Origin: DATDMG01 sp036518955
GTDB taxonomy: Bacteria > Actinomycetota > Actinomycetes > Actinomycetales > Kineosporiaceae
Reading direction: 5' to 3'
Assembly (NCBI GenBank): GCA_036518955.1
Contig: DATDMG010000201.1
Coordinates: forward strand, 1 to 12,405
Length of the DNA: 12,405 nt
Part shown: one piece after another, positions 4,326-11,152 of the stretch
Position numbering within the stretch: the first letter of the stretch is position 1
Layout of the letters: every line of letters starts with the position of its first letter
Position numbers and translations under genes: made by a program
The notes under the pieces: generated by a model
The model's database searches: none
Told to the model about the DNA's origin: nothing
Seen by the model: the letters and a program-made list of their open reading frames with translations, nothing else

Positions 4326-7300
4326 ACCGCGCCGCCGAGGCCGTCCTCAGGTCTGCACAGGACGCCGAGCCCGCCCTTGCCCGCGCGCGGCGATCCGTCG
4401 TCACCGCTCCCGATCAGTTGCCAGCCCTGTCCGGCCATTTCATCGGTCGCCAGGATCATCTGGCCCGCCTGCTGGAGCCACCGTCGGACCCGGACCGGCC
4501 GGCCGTTTCGGTGATCGACGGCATGCCCGGGATCGGCAAGAGCGCCCTGGCCGTGCTCGCCGCGCGCCGTCTCACCGAGTCCGGCCGCTACCCGGACGGC
4601 ACGTTGTTCCTCGACCTGCACGGCTACAGCGGCTCCGGACCGACCCTCCCTGCCGACGCGCTCGCGGTGCTGCTGCACGGCTTGCGGGTGCCGGACGCGG
4701 AGATCCCCTCCGACCTGGCCGCCCGGATCGGTCTGTACCGCAGCGTCACCGCTCCGCGCCGCGTGCTGATCGTGCTGGACAACGCCCACGACGAGGCACA
4801 GGTGCGGCCCCTGCTCCCCGGCGCTGCTGGCTGCGCCGTCCTGGTCACCAGCCGCAGCCGGCTGGCCGGCCTGGACGACGCCGACCACCTCACGCTCGAC
4901 GCCCTGCCCCCGGCCGAGGCGGCGCAACTGTTCCACGCGGTGGCCGGTCCCGGACGGTACGTCGGCGACCCTGACACGGTGGACCGGATCGTGCACCGGT
5001 GCGGCTGCCTCCCGCTCGCCGTGCGGATCGCGGCTGCCCGGCTCCGGACCAGTGCCCGCTGGACCGGGCCGGACCTGCTGGAACGGCTGGCCTCGGCCAC
5101 CACCGGCCTCGCCGAGTTGGACGATGGCGAGCGCAGCGTCAGCGCCGCCTTCGCGATGTCGTTCCAGCAACTGGACCGCGGACAGCATGAGGCGCTGGTC
5201 CTGCTGTCGCTGCACCCTGGCACCGACTACGAGCGGTTCGCCACGGCCGCGCTGCTGGGTACCACACCCGAGGACGCCGGCCAGGTGCTGGCGGGGCTGG
5301 AACGGGTGAATCTCGTCGACGAGCCGGAGACCGGCCGGTACCGCTTCCATGACCTGATCCGGGGATTCGCCCGCGCGGCGGCGGAGGACTGTCCCGACCC
5401 CGACCGGCAGCGAGCTCTGGACCGGCTGTGTGACCTCTACGGCCACCTCACCGGAGCGGCGGTGGCGCTCGCCCATCCGCACCAGAGCGGCGAGGCGTCC
5501 GCAGGAGGGCGGTACGCCGCACCGATCCCGCCGTTCGCGGACCCGGCGGGCGCCAGGAGCTGGCTCGACGCCGAACGCGCCAACCTGATCGCCGTCGCAC
5601 AGTACGCGGCCGAGCACCACCGGCTCGGCCATGCCCTGCGCCAGTCGCACGCCCTCCACCAGCACCTGCGCACCCAGGGGCACTACACCGTCGGAGCCCA
5701 GCTGCACCAGCGGGCCCTCGACGCTGCCCGGGAGGCCGGTGACCTGCGCGCCCAGATCAGGATCCTGAATGATCTCGCGGACATTCGCTACCTGCGGGAC
5801 GAGTACGACGTCGCGCTGGAGCTGCACACCCAGGCGCTGGACCGCGCCCGGGCCGTCGGTGAGCAGGCCGGCGAGGCGGATGCCCGCAACGGGATCGGGC
5901 ACAACCAGCTCATGCTCGGCCGGCATGGTGAGGCCGCCCAGGCCCACGGCCACGCGCTGCAGGTGGCCCGCGAGGCCGGGCATCGCCTCGGCGAGATGCA
6001 GGCGCTCACCGGCCTTGGCCGGGTGGACTACGTCCAGGGCTCGCTGGTCCCTGCCCAGGAGCACCTCACCCAGGCGCTGGCGATCGCCCGCGAGATCGGG
6101 CACCGGGCCGGCGAGGTCGGAATCCTGGTCAATCTGGGCCATATCCACTTCGTCCGGGGTGAGCCGGAGCCGGCCGGACGGTACTACGCCGAGGTTCTCA
6201 CCACGGCCCGCGCCAGCGGTGACCAGGTGGGTGCCCTGAACGCCCTCAACGGCCTCGGCTGGGTGAGCGCGGCCCAGGGCGGTTACGAGCCGGCCCATGG
6301 GTACCACGCGCAGGCCCTGGACCTGGCCCGGGCGATCGGGCACCGGCTCGGCGAGCTGATCTCGCTGGCGGGGCTCGGCGACGTCCAGCTCGCCGAGGCA
6401 CGTCACCCCCGCGCGGTGGAGTACTTCGCCCAGGTCCGTGACCTCGCCGAGCAGACCGGCAACCGCAACTACGCGTACGAGGCGCACCTCGGGCTCGGCC
6501 GCGCGTACCACGGCGGCGGCCACCCCGACCTCGCCATGGCCGCCCACGAACAGGCCCTCGCCCTCGCGGTCGCGCTGGGGCAGCCCGCTGACCAGGTCCG
6601 CGCGCACGACGGCATCGCCGCCGCCGCCCGCGCGCTGGGCGACCCCGACACCGCCCGCCGGCACTGGCAGACCGCTCTCGAGCTACTCGGCAGCCTCCGC
6701 GTGCCCGCGGCGGACGACGTCACCGCGGCCGGTGTCCGGGCCCAGCTGGCCGCCCTCGACGACCCGTCGGCGGCCCACCCGCCCGCCGCCGGCCTGCCCG
6801 CCGCCCACCCGCCCGCCACCGGCCTGCCCGCAGCCGGGCAGCCCACCGAGCCTCCGGACGGCCGCATCGAGCCCGCGGACGGCGGCGCGGACGGCGGCAC
6901 GGACGGCGGCACCGAGCCTGCAGCCGGCGGCACCGGACCTCGGGACGGGGCGCGCGTCCCCGCGACGGTCAGCTGCGTCCGGCACGGCAACGGGTGGCGG
7001 CTGGACGACGGTGAACGGACCGTGATCGTGGGGCACAGCGTCGGCATGCTGCACCTCGCGGTGCTGCTGGCCAACCCCGACGAAGACATCCCCTGCGTCG
7101 ACCTCGCGGCCGGCGTGGCCGCGGTGCACCGCGCTGCCGCCGATCGTTCCACGCACCGGATCCTGGATGACGCCGCCGTCCGGCAGTACCGCCGGCGCAT
7201 CGAGGAGCTCGGCGAGGAGGTCGACGCCCTCGAGCGTCGCGGCCGGACCGCGCAGGCACACCAGCGCCGCACCGAGCTCGACTGGCTGGTCGGTGAGCTC

Positions 7301-7540
7301 GCGGCTGCCACCGGGATCAACGGGCGGCACCGCGGGTTCACCGGCAACAACGAACGGGCGCGACTGGCGGTCACCCGGGCGATTCACCGTGCCATCGCGC
7401 GGATCCACCGGGCGAATCCGCAGATCGGCGAGCACCTGCAGCAGAGCATCCGGACCGGCGTGCGATGCTGCTATCGCCCCTACCCCCGCATGCCGCTCGG
7501 GAACGGCCCGGCTGTCGCGCGGAGCCAGGGCCGCCGCTGA
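4301..7540 (+). CDS. STAND-class NB-ARC ATPase with TPR array and C-terminal domain (large regulator or sensor)
   Basis: A 1079-residue signal-transduction ATPase with numerous domains. Residues 1-40 are a short leader. The NB-ARC module starts at QLPALSGHFIGR (39-50), with Walker A GMPGIGKS (74-81), Walker B RVLIVLD (154-160), the LVTSRSRL sensor strand (181-188) and GCLPLA (235-240), then a winged-helix region to about 430. Residues 441-800 are TPRs with an exact 40-residue period (AGD, VGE, AGHR, IGHR, SGD, IGHR, TGN, LGQ at each boundary). Residues 825-880 are a Pro/Ala/Gly linker made of short tandem repeats. Residues 885-1060 form a C-terminal domain with YRRRIEELGEEVDALE, ERARLAVTRAIHRAIARI and SIRTGVRCCYRPYP. 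I know this module from other actinobacterial ATPase/TPR regulators. The NB-ARC edge resembles SARP regulators such as AfsR, but the DNA-binding and BTAD domains are absent: an in-frame TGA lies at 4253-4255. GTG at 4301 is the only good start, with GAGGGG 7 bases upstream. The product could be a regulator or an NLR-like defence protein; the ligand is unknown. Confidence 0.9.
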   Translation: MGSGREGLNRAAEAVLRSAQDAEPALARARRSVVTAPDQLPALSGHFIGRQDHLARLLEPPSDPDRPAVSVIDGMPGIGKSALAVLAARRLTESGRYPDGTLFLDLHGYSGSGPTLPADALAVLLHGLRVPDAEIPSDLAARIGLYRSVTAPRRVLIVLDNAHDEAQVRPLLPGAAGCAVLVTSRSRLAGLDDADHLTLDALPPAEAAQLFHAVAGPGRYVGDPDTVDRIVHRCGCLPLAVRIAAARLRTSARWTGPDLLERLASATTGLAELDDGERSVSAAFAMSFQQLDRGQHEALVLLSLHPGTDYERFATAALLGTTPEDAGQVLAGLERVNLVDEPETGRYRFHDLIRGFARAAAEDCPDPDRQRALDRLCDLYGHLTGAAVALAHPHQSGEASAGGRYAAPIPPFADPAGARSWLDAERANLIAVAQYAAEHHRLGHALRQSHALHQHLRTQGHYTVGAQLHQRALDAAREAGDLRAQIRILNDLADIRYLRDEYDVALELHTQALDRARAVGEQAGEADARNGIGHNQLMLGRHGEAAQAHGHALQVAREAGHRLGEMQALTGLGRVDYVQGSLVPAQEHLTQALAIAREIGHRAGEVGILVNLGHIHFVRGEPEPAGRYYAEVLTTARASGDQVGALNALNGLGWVSAAQGGYEPAHGYHAQALDLARAIGHRLGELISLAGLGDVQLAEARHPRAVEYFAQVRDLAEQTGNRNYAYEAHLGLGRAYHGGGHPDLAMAAHEQALALAVALGQPADQVRAHDGIAAAARALGDPDTARRHWQTALELLGSLRVPAADDVTAAGVRAQLAALDDPSAAHPPAAGLPAAHPPATGLPAAGQPTEPPDGRIEPADGGADGGTDGGTEPAAGGTGPRDGARVPATVSCVRHGNGWRLDDGERTVIVGHSVGMLHLAVLLANPDEDIPCVDLAAGVAAVHRAAADRSTHRILDDAAVRQYRRRIEELGEEVDALERRGRTAQAHQRRTELDWLVGELAAATGINGRHRGFTGNNERARLAVTRAIHRAIARIHRANPQIGEHLQQSIRTGVRCCYRPYPRMPLGNGPAVARSQGRR
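5621..6700 (+). repeat. 120-base-period repeat array encoding the TPRs
   Basis: Residues 441-800 of the STAND protein repeat every 40 residues without insertions or deletions, so the DNA has a 120-base period across about nine units. Boundary codons recur for GHRLGE, GHRAGE and GHRLGE at residues 560, 600 and 680. The units are similar but not identical, which fits old duplication followed by selection. Confidence 0.7.
6773..6832 (+). repeat. Two tandem 30-base units in the linker of the STAND gene
   Basis: The 30-base unit starting GCCCACCCGCCCGCC occurs at 6773-6802 and 6803-6832 with very few differences. It encodes two copies of AHPPA(A/T)GLPA. It is in frame and sits in the linker between the TPRs and the C-terminal domain. 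Confidence 0.8.
6875..6910 (+). repeat. Three tandem 12-base units encoding ADGG/TDGG
   Basis: Three consecutive units of (G/A)CGGACGGCGGC at 6875-6886, 6887-6898 and 6899-6910 encode ADGG-ADGG-TDGG in frame. Together with the 30-base repeats they make the linker a likely site of length variation between strains. Confidence 0.75.
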
Positions 7541-7541
7541 C

Positions 7542-7581
7542 CCGCCGGCAGGACGCCGCGCACGCGGCGCCCTGCCGGCGG
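7542..7581. terminator. Strong bidirectional hairpin terminator
   Basis: CCGCCGGCAGG (7542-7552) pairs with CCTGCCGGCGG (7571-7581), and inside it CGCCGCG (7554-7560) pairs with CGCGGCG (7563-7569). The result is a stem of up to 18 pairs with a single A/C mismatch and a tight loop. It begins one base after the STAND stop codon and ends 5 bases before the stop of the convergent ABC transporter remnant, so it can stop transcription from either side. It has no U tract, as is common in high-GC actinomycetes. Confidence 0.75.
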
Positions 7582-7586
7582 CCGTG

Positions 7587-7832
7587 CTACCCGGAGAGGT
7601 ACCACCGCGCCTGCAGTTGGTACAGGTCGGCATAGATACCTTCGTCGGCCATCAGCTGGGCATGCGTCCCGTACTCGGCCACCTGCCGGTCGGCCAGCAC
7701 GAGGATCCGGTCGGCGCACCGGACGGTGGAGAACCGGTGGGACACCAGCACCGTGACCAGGCCACGGCCGATTCCGGCGCGGGCGGCCGCGGCGTACGTC
7801 TCGAACAGCGCGTGCTCGGTCTGGGCGTCCGT
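7587..7832 (-). pseudogene. C-terminal remnant of an ABC transporter ATP-binding domain
   Basis: About 81 residues survive, from TDAQTEHALFETYAAAARAG to ARWYLSG and the TAG at 7587-7589. The reading starts at the D-loop region, keeps the H-loop in LVTVLVSHRFSTVRCADRIL, and has the usual tail (VLADRQVAEYGTHAQLMADE then YADLYQLQARWYL) of fused membrane-ATPase exporters of the MsbA/MDR type. The Walker A, Q-loop, signature, Walker B and the whole membrane domain are missing: the upstream bases in this frame do not encode the expected LDEPTAAL. No start codon of its own is convincing. This is a decayed gene end, not a functional ATPase. Confidence 0.8.
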
Positions 7833-7834
7833 CC

Positions 7835-8080
7835 TTGCCGCTGCCGGAGCAGTTCGAGTTGGGGCGACCACGGAACGGGAATTGCGTGAGGTGACGAGGA
7901 TGTGCCGCCGTCGGGCCGCGGCCCGCGAATGACCCGCTCGGCCACGGCCAGGTCGGGGACCCAGCACAGGAACGGGACCAGAGGATGGGCCCGGTCGAAC
8001 GCGGCCCAGGGGCGCAGGCGGACTGGCTCGCCGAGGAGGTCCTGACCCGCCGCAAGATCGAGGCTGAGCGGGTCCGGGCA
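7835..8080 (-). pseudogene. Coding-like fragment of unknown origin abutting the ABC remnant
   Basis: A minus-strand frame from 8080 to 7835 reads PDPLSLDLAAGQDLLGEPVR, LRPWAAFDRAHPLVPFLCWV and PDLAVAERVIRGP with almost every third base G or C, which marks it as former coding sequence. It lacks a start and ends exactly where the ABC remnant begins in another frame, so the two were joined by a deletion. I do not recognise the family. Just upstream (about 8081-8142) a different frame gives a glycine-rich stretch (SSLIGGGAGLAVTLAGG), possibly yet another piece. Between about 8143 and 8210 I see nothing. Confidence 0.35.
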
Positions 8081-8210
8081 TCGATATCGACACCGCCCGC
8101 CAGAGTCACCGCCAGTCCGGCTCCGCCACCGATCAGTGACGACCGTTCCACCCCGCCGCCTGATGGTGGGCGCGGTCGGCATCACGGGGCCGACCGGGGA
8201 AGCCGATCCG

Positions 8211-8330
8211 TCAGAAGACCTGCCAGGTGGTCGCACCGTCCACCCGGGCGGCGTCGTCCGGCGGGCTGCGTTCCGGCGCCGTCACCACTGCGAGGTGGTC
8301 GCCTAGGGCCACCACATCTCTCGGCTCACT
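8211..8330 (-). pseudogene. Short coding-like tail downstream of the PHP gene
   Basis: On the minus strand the frame ending at the TGA of 8211-8213 reads VVALGDHLAVVTAPERSPPD then DAARVDGATTWQVF with a GC-rich third position. It opens right after an in-frame TGA at 8331-8333 and has only GTG candidates (near 8312-8317) as starts. It looks like the C-terminal end of a lost protein; the family is unknown. The 11-base word TCAGAAGACCT occurs at both ends (8211-8221 and 8331-8341), 120 bases apart, so a small duplication or deletion may have shaped this segment. Confidence 0.25.
8295..8315 (-). terminator. Hairpin just after the PHP phosphatase gene
   Basis: On the minus strand GTGGTGGCC and GGCGACCAC form a 9-pair stem with one G-G mismatch and a 3-base loop, starting 10 bases after the TGA at 8326-8328. 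The position fits a terminator, though no U tract follows and the stem lies inside the coding-like scrap at 8211-8330. Confidence 0.35.
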
Positions 8331-9258
8331 TCAGAAGACCTACACCCCGCGTCCCGGGGGCTGTGGTCGGGGGTGAGGATCGTGGCCAGGGGTCGTGGGG
8401 GCGGCGCCCGGGTCGGAATCCCTGTGCCTCAGCCATGGCGGCGGCTTCGCGGAAGTTGTGGGCCAGGCTGTCGGGGTCGTGCGCGTCGCTGCCGAAGGTG
8501 ACGGCGGCGCCGCCTTCCTGATGCCACCAGCGCAGGAGGGTGGGCGTCAGCGGGGTTCGGGTGTTGATCTCCAGTAGTCGGCCGGCGTGGGCCAGCGCGG
8601 ACAGCGCGGCGCGGAACGGGGCCTCCAACGGTTCGGGGTCGAAGGACTCCGGTCCACCGGGCCAGAACCGGACTGGGTAGTCGATGTGCGCCAGGACCTC
8701 GAACCCGTCGAACTCCTCGGCCATGCGGTCGACCTCGGCCAAATACCAGTGCATGAACTGCGTTGGGGTGTGTCGCTGGTAGGTGTCACCGTCGATCGGC
8801 CTGATGACGGAGCCGTCCGGGCGGCCGTGCAGCGAGGCCAGGATGCGGTCGAAGCCGCCCTCGGCCAGAAACTGACGCGTCCGGTCGGGATGCCAGTGTG
8901 GCTCGCTCAGTTCGACACCGGAAAGGATCCGCAGGCGCGGGAAGGCGTCCCGACAGGCCTCGAGACACGTGCGGTAGCCCTGCAGGTCGAGGGGCGGGGG
9001 AGTGAAGATGCCGTCCGCGTACCAGCGTGCCCACTGCGGCGGGAACTCCTGGGCAGCTTGGTCGGTGACGTCGATCGTCCAGGGCGTGAAATCGGCGTGC
9101 TCGGTGAACGCGATCGCCGGCAGTCCGAGCTCGACGGCTCGGGCGCAGGTGCGGTGCATGGACCCGGCGAGAGCATCCCAGGACCACTCGCTGTGGACGT
9201 GACCGTCGGGCGGCAGCGCGTACGCCACCACCGCCCCGGCGTCGCCATCGGCGGGCAT
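8326..9258 (-). CDS. PHP-domain phosphatase, histidinol-phosphatase type
   Basis: A 310-residue metal-dependent phosphoesterase of the polymerase and histidinol phosphatase (PHP) superfamily, cytoplasmic, with no signal peptide. The metal-binding motifs are complete: DGHVHSEWSWD (His20, His22, Asp28), FTEHAD (His54), SGVELSEPHWH (Glu116), LASLHGRPDG (His144), LAHIDYP (His191) and FGSDAHDPDS (Asp258, His260). Length and motif order match the HisK-type histidinol-phosphatases, but no other histidine gene is nearby, so another phosphorylated amino alcohol or sugar from the adjacent kinase operon is a realistic substrate. The ATG at 9256-9258 is preceded by GAGAGGG at 6-bases spacing. The last 30 residues (FRPGRRPHDP onward) are proline-rich and look less conserved, perhaps because the 3' end was re-formed by the adjacent debris. 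It has its own putative promoter and lies 277 bases downstream of the kinase gene. Confidence 0.88.
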   Translation of the reverse strand: MPADGDAGAVVAYALPPDGHVHSEWSWDALAGSMHRTCARAVELGLPAIAFTEHADFTPWTIDVTDQAAQEFPPQWARWYADGIFTPPPLDLQGYRTCLEACRDAFPRLRILSGVELSEPHWHPDRTRQFLAEGGFDRILASLHGRPDGSVIRPIDGDTYQRHTPTQFMHWYLAEVDRMAEEFDGFEVLAHIDYPVRFWPGGPESFDPEPLEAPFRAALSALAHAGRLLEINTRTPLTPTLLRWWHQEGGAAVTFGSDAHDPDSLAHNFREAAAMAEAQGFRPGRRPHDPWPRSSPPTTAPGTRGVGLLK

Positions 9259-9301
9259 GCTGATCCCTCTCCCTGCTGCCGTAAGGCTTCAACTACGTCT
9301 G

Positions 9302-9330
9302 AAGATATGTTGGCCAAGGGTCCTGGGCAA
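9302..9330 (-). promoter_or_regulatory. Putative promoter of the PHP phosphatase gene
   Basis: On the minus strand TTGCCC (9325-9330) and TATCTT (9302-9307) are separated by exactly 17 bases, an acceptable sigma-70-like pair with the TA---T of actinomycete -10 boxes. It would start transcription near 9295, giving a leader of about 37 bases with the ribosome site before the ATG at 9256-9258. The rest of the 9340-9500 intergenic space shows nothing I can name. Confidence 0.4.
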
Positions 9331-9504
9331 TAGCCCAACAGTCACGGTACCGAATGGGTGGGGACGGACGCGCAAGCGCTGAGCGCCGGCCGCCAGGGGT
9401 GGCCCTCCAGACGATTCCCAGAGCTCGGGTCGAGCGACGGGTGCGCTTGAAGACGGGTGCTGCCAGGGGCCGTCCTGAAGGCGGTTTGTCGCGGGCGGCC
9501 CCGA

Positions 9505-9529
9505 ACCGGGATGCTGTGGCTGTCCCGGT
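9505..9529 (-). terminator. Hairpin after the FGGY kinase gene
   Basis: ACCGGGA and TCCCGGT form a perfect 7-pair stem with an 11-base loop, beginning 6 bases after the kinase stop codon (9536-9538). The position fits a terminator closing the aminotransferase-SDR-kinase operon, which agrees with a separate promoter before the PHP gene. There is no U tract. Confidence 0.4.
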
Positions 9530-9535
9530 GCTCGG

Positions 9536-11152
9536 TCATCCAATGCTCCGGCGGTTGTGTGCGGCGTACAGGCGGCGGTTCTTGCGGTAGAGCGCCGTAA
9601 ACGTCCGGTATTGGCGGTTGTAGACGGCCCGGCACCTGGCATCCGGTTCGTATGAGGCGCTGATCCGTACCCGGCTCGGGACGTCCGCCCACGTCAGCTC
9701 ACCGATGCCTACGGCGGCGATGAGCGCGGCGCCCCGGGCGTTGGCCAGCTTCGGTTCCTCCGCCTGGCGGATCGTGCAACCCAGGACGTCCGCCAACGTC
9801 TGGCACCACAGCGCGGATCGGGCGCCACCGCCGATGAACGTCAGCGCGTCGAACCCTCCGGGCACCTCGCGGTGGACAAACCTCTCCACTGCTTCCTTCA
9901 TCCAGCGGGCGTTCAGCGCGATCCCCTCGAACACGCTGCGGGCCAGGTCGGCCCGCGTCGAGCCGAGAGACACGTTGAACCAGCCGCCGCGTAGGTACGG
10001 GTCCTCCACGGGAGTGCGTTCGCCGTTGAGCCAGGGGGTGAACACGACGCCGTTGCTGCCCGGCGGCGCGGTCATGGCCAGCGTGTTGAGCCGGGCGAGT
10101 GCGTCTTCCTGTCCCGGTCCGGCGTCCTCGGATCCGTCGGTGGGGTAGACGACGTGATCGATGAGCCAGTCGATCGCCTTGCCCGCGACGTCCTGAACGG
10201 TTGCCACCCAGTACCGGTCCGGGACGACGGAGGGCAGCGACGCGATGTTCCGGAGGAGGTCGGTCCGCTTGAACGGGACGTGGCAGCTGAGCCACGACGA
10301 TGTCCCGATGTACAGGTGGCCGGCGTAGTCCTCGACCGCGCCTGCGCCGACCGCAGCGGCCGTGGTGTCACCGGTGCTGGCCACTACCCGAACCTGGGGG
10401 CTGAGACCCAGTTCGGCGGCCACCCCGGGGGACAGCTGGCCGACGACGCTGGCGGGCGGGCACAGTTCGGGCAGCTTGGCGAGGTCGAAGCCGGCGCGCC
10501 GGGCAAGTGCCGGGTCGTAGTGGACGGCGGCGGGGTCGCGGTTGTCGGTGCACCATCGCAGGGTCGCGGTGTCGAAGGCGGCGACCGCGCGGCCGGTCAG
10601 CCGCATGGTGAGGAACTCGGGGACGTCGAGCAGATAGGCAGCGGCGGCATACACGTCGGGGCGAGCGTGTCGCAACCATTGCGTCTGGCCGACGGGATCC
10701 TTGCCGGTCCGGGACGGCGCGCCACCCGTCTTGACCAGCCACTCCCGCAGCCCGCGGGCGTTGTAGCCGCTGCCGGGCAGCCGCAGGCCGTTGGAGGTGA
10801 GGGCGCGGGAGTAGGTAGCGCCGCGGCCGTCCATCCAGATGATCGCGTGGTGCAGGTGCCGCCCCTGGGCGTCTACCGGCACGAGCCCGCCCCACTGGCT
10901 GCTCATGCAGATCGCGGTGATGTCCTGGACCGGTACGAGGTCGCGGGCCAACAGCCGGCGGGTGGCGGTGACGATCGCCCGCCACCAGGCGTCCGGGTCC
11001 TGCTCCGCGCCCCCTCCGGGCACCAGGATCAGGTCGACCCGTTCGGCCTCGTGGCCCAGCAGGGTGCCGTCGGTGTCGGCCAGCACGACCTTCGGCCCCC
11101 CGGTGCCGAGGTCTACTCCCAGGACGTAGCGGGTGCTGTCGGATACTCTCAC
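9536..11152 (-). CDS. FGGY-family carbohydrate kinase (xylulokinase-like)
   Basis: A 538-residue cytoplasmic kinase that would phosphorylate a sugar, polyol or cyclitol with ATP. The N-terminal actin-like domain has the phosphate loop VLGVDLGTGGPKVV (10-23), EQDPDAWW (50-57, as in xylulokinases), SSQWGG (84-89) and IIWMDGRG (104-111). Catalytic base candidate Asp262 lies in STGDTTAAAVGAGA. The second domain has YIGTSSWLS (281-289), FTPWLNGERTP (371-381), GSTRADLARSVFEGIALN (397-414) and the family signature GGGARSALWCQTLADVLG (441-458). Its length is slightly above typical xylulokinases because of a basic C-terminal extension (YNRQYRTFTALYRKNRRLYA). The start is GTG at 11150-11152: its GTGA overlaps the stop of the SDR gene, so the two are translationally coupled, and an AGGG lies 6 bases upstream. 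The residues do not fix the substrate. A role in a biosynthetic pathway rather than pentose catabolism is inferred from its neighbours; no isomerase or sugar transporter is nearby. Confidence 0.92.
   Translation of the reverse strand: MRVSDSTRYVLGVDLGTGGPKVVLADTDGTLLGHEAERVDLILVPGGGAEQDPDAWWRAIVTATRRLLARDLVPVQDITAICMSSQWGGLVPVDAQGRHLHHAIIWMDGRGATYSRALTSNGLRLPGSGYNARGLREWLVKTGGAPSRTGKDPVGQTQWLRHARPDVYAAAAYLLDVPEFLTMRLTGRAVAAFDTATLRWCTDNRDPAAVHYDPALARRAGFDLAKLPELCPPASVVGQLSPGVAAELGLSPQVRVVASTGDTTAAAVGAGAVEDYAGHLYIGTSSWLSCHVPFKRTDLLRNIASLPSVVPDRYWVATVQDVAGKAIDWLIDHVVYPTDGSEDAGPGQEDALARLNTLAMTAPPGSNGVVFTPWLNGERTPVEDPYLRGGWFNVSLGSTRADLARSVFEGIALNARWMKEAVERFVHREVPGGFDALTFIGGGARSALWCQTLADVLGCTIRQAEEPKLANARGAALIAAVGIGELTWADVPSRVRISASYEPDARCRAVYNRQYRTFTALYRKNRRLYAAHNRRSIG

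Noticed and set aside
3911..6664. A 917-codon open frame antisense to the STAND gene
   Set aside because: It is a by-product of high GC: its composition is Gly/Arg/Val/Pro-rich without domains, and the sense frame has full NB-ARC and TPR motifs.
4301..7540. STAND protein as a complete SARP/AfsR regulator
   Set aside because: The DNA-binding and BTAD domains are missing and an in-frame stop at 4253-4255 prevents a longer start; no remnant of them was seen in other frames upstream.
8303..8329. GTG coupled by GTGA to the PHP stop, suggesting a downstream operon gene
   Set aside because: That frame closes after eight codons, so it cannot be a gene.
8326..9258. PHP gene as part of a histidine operon
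   Set aside because: No other his gene is visible, and the nearest functional neighbours are a kinase, an SDR and an aminotransferase.
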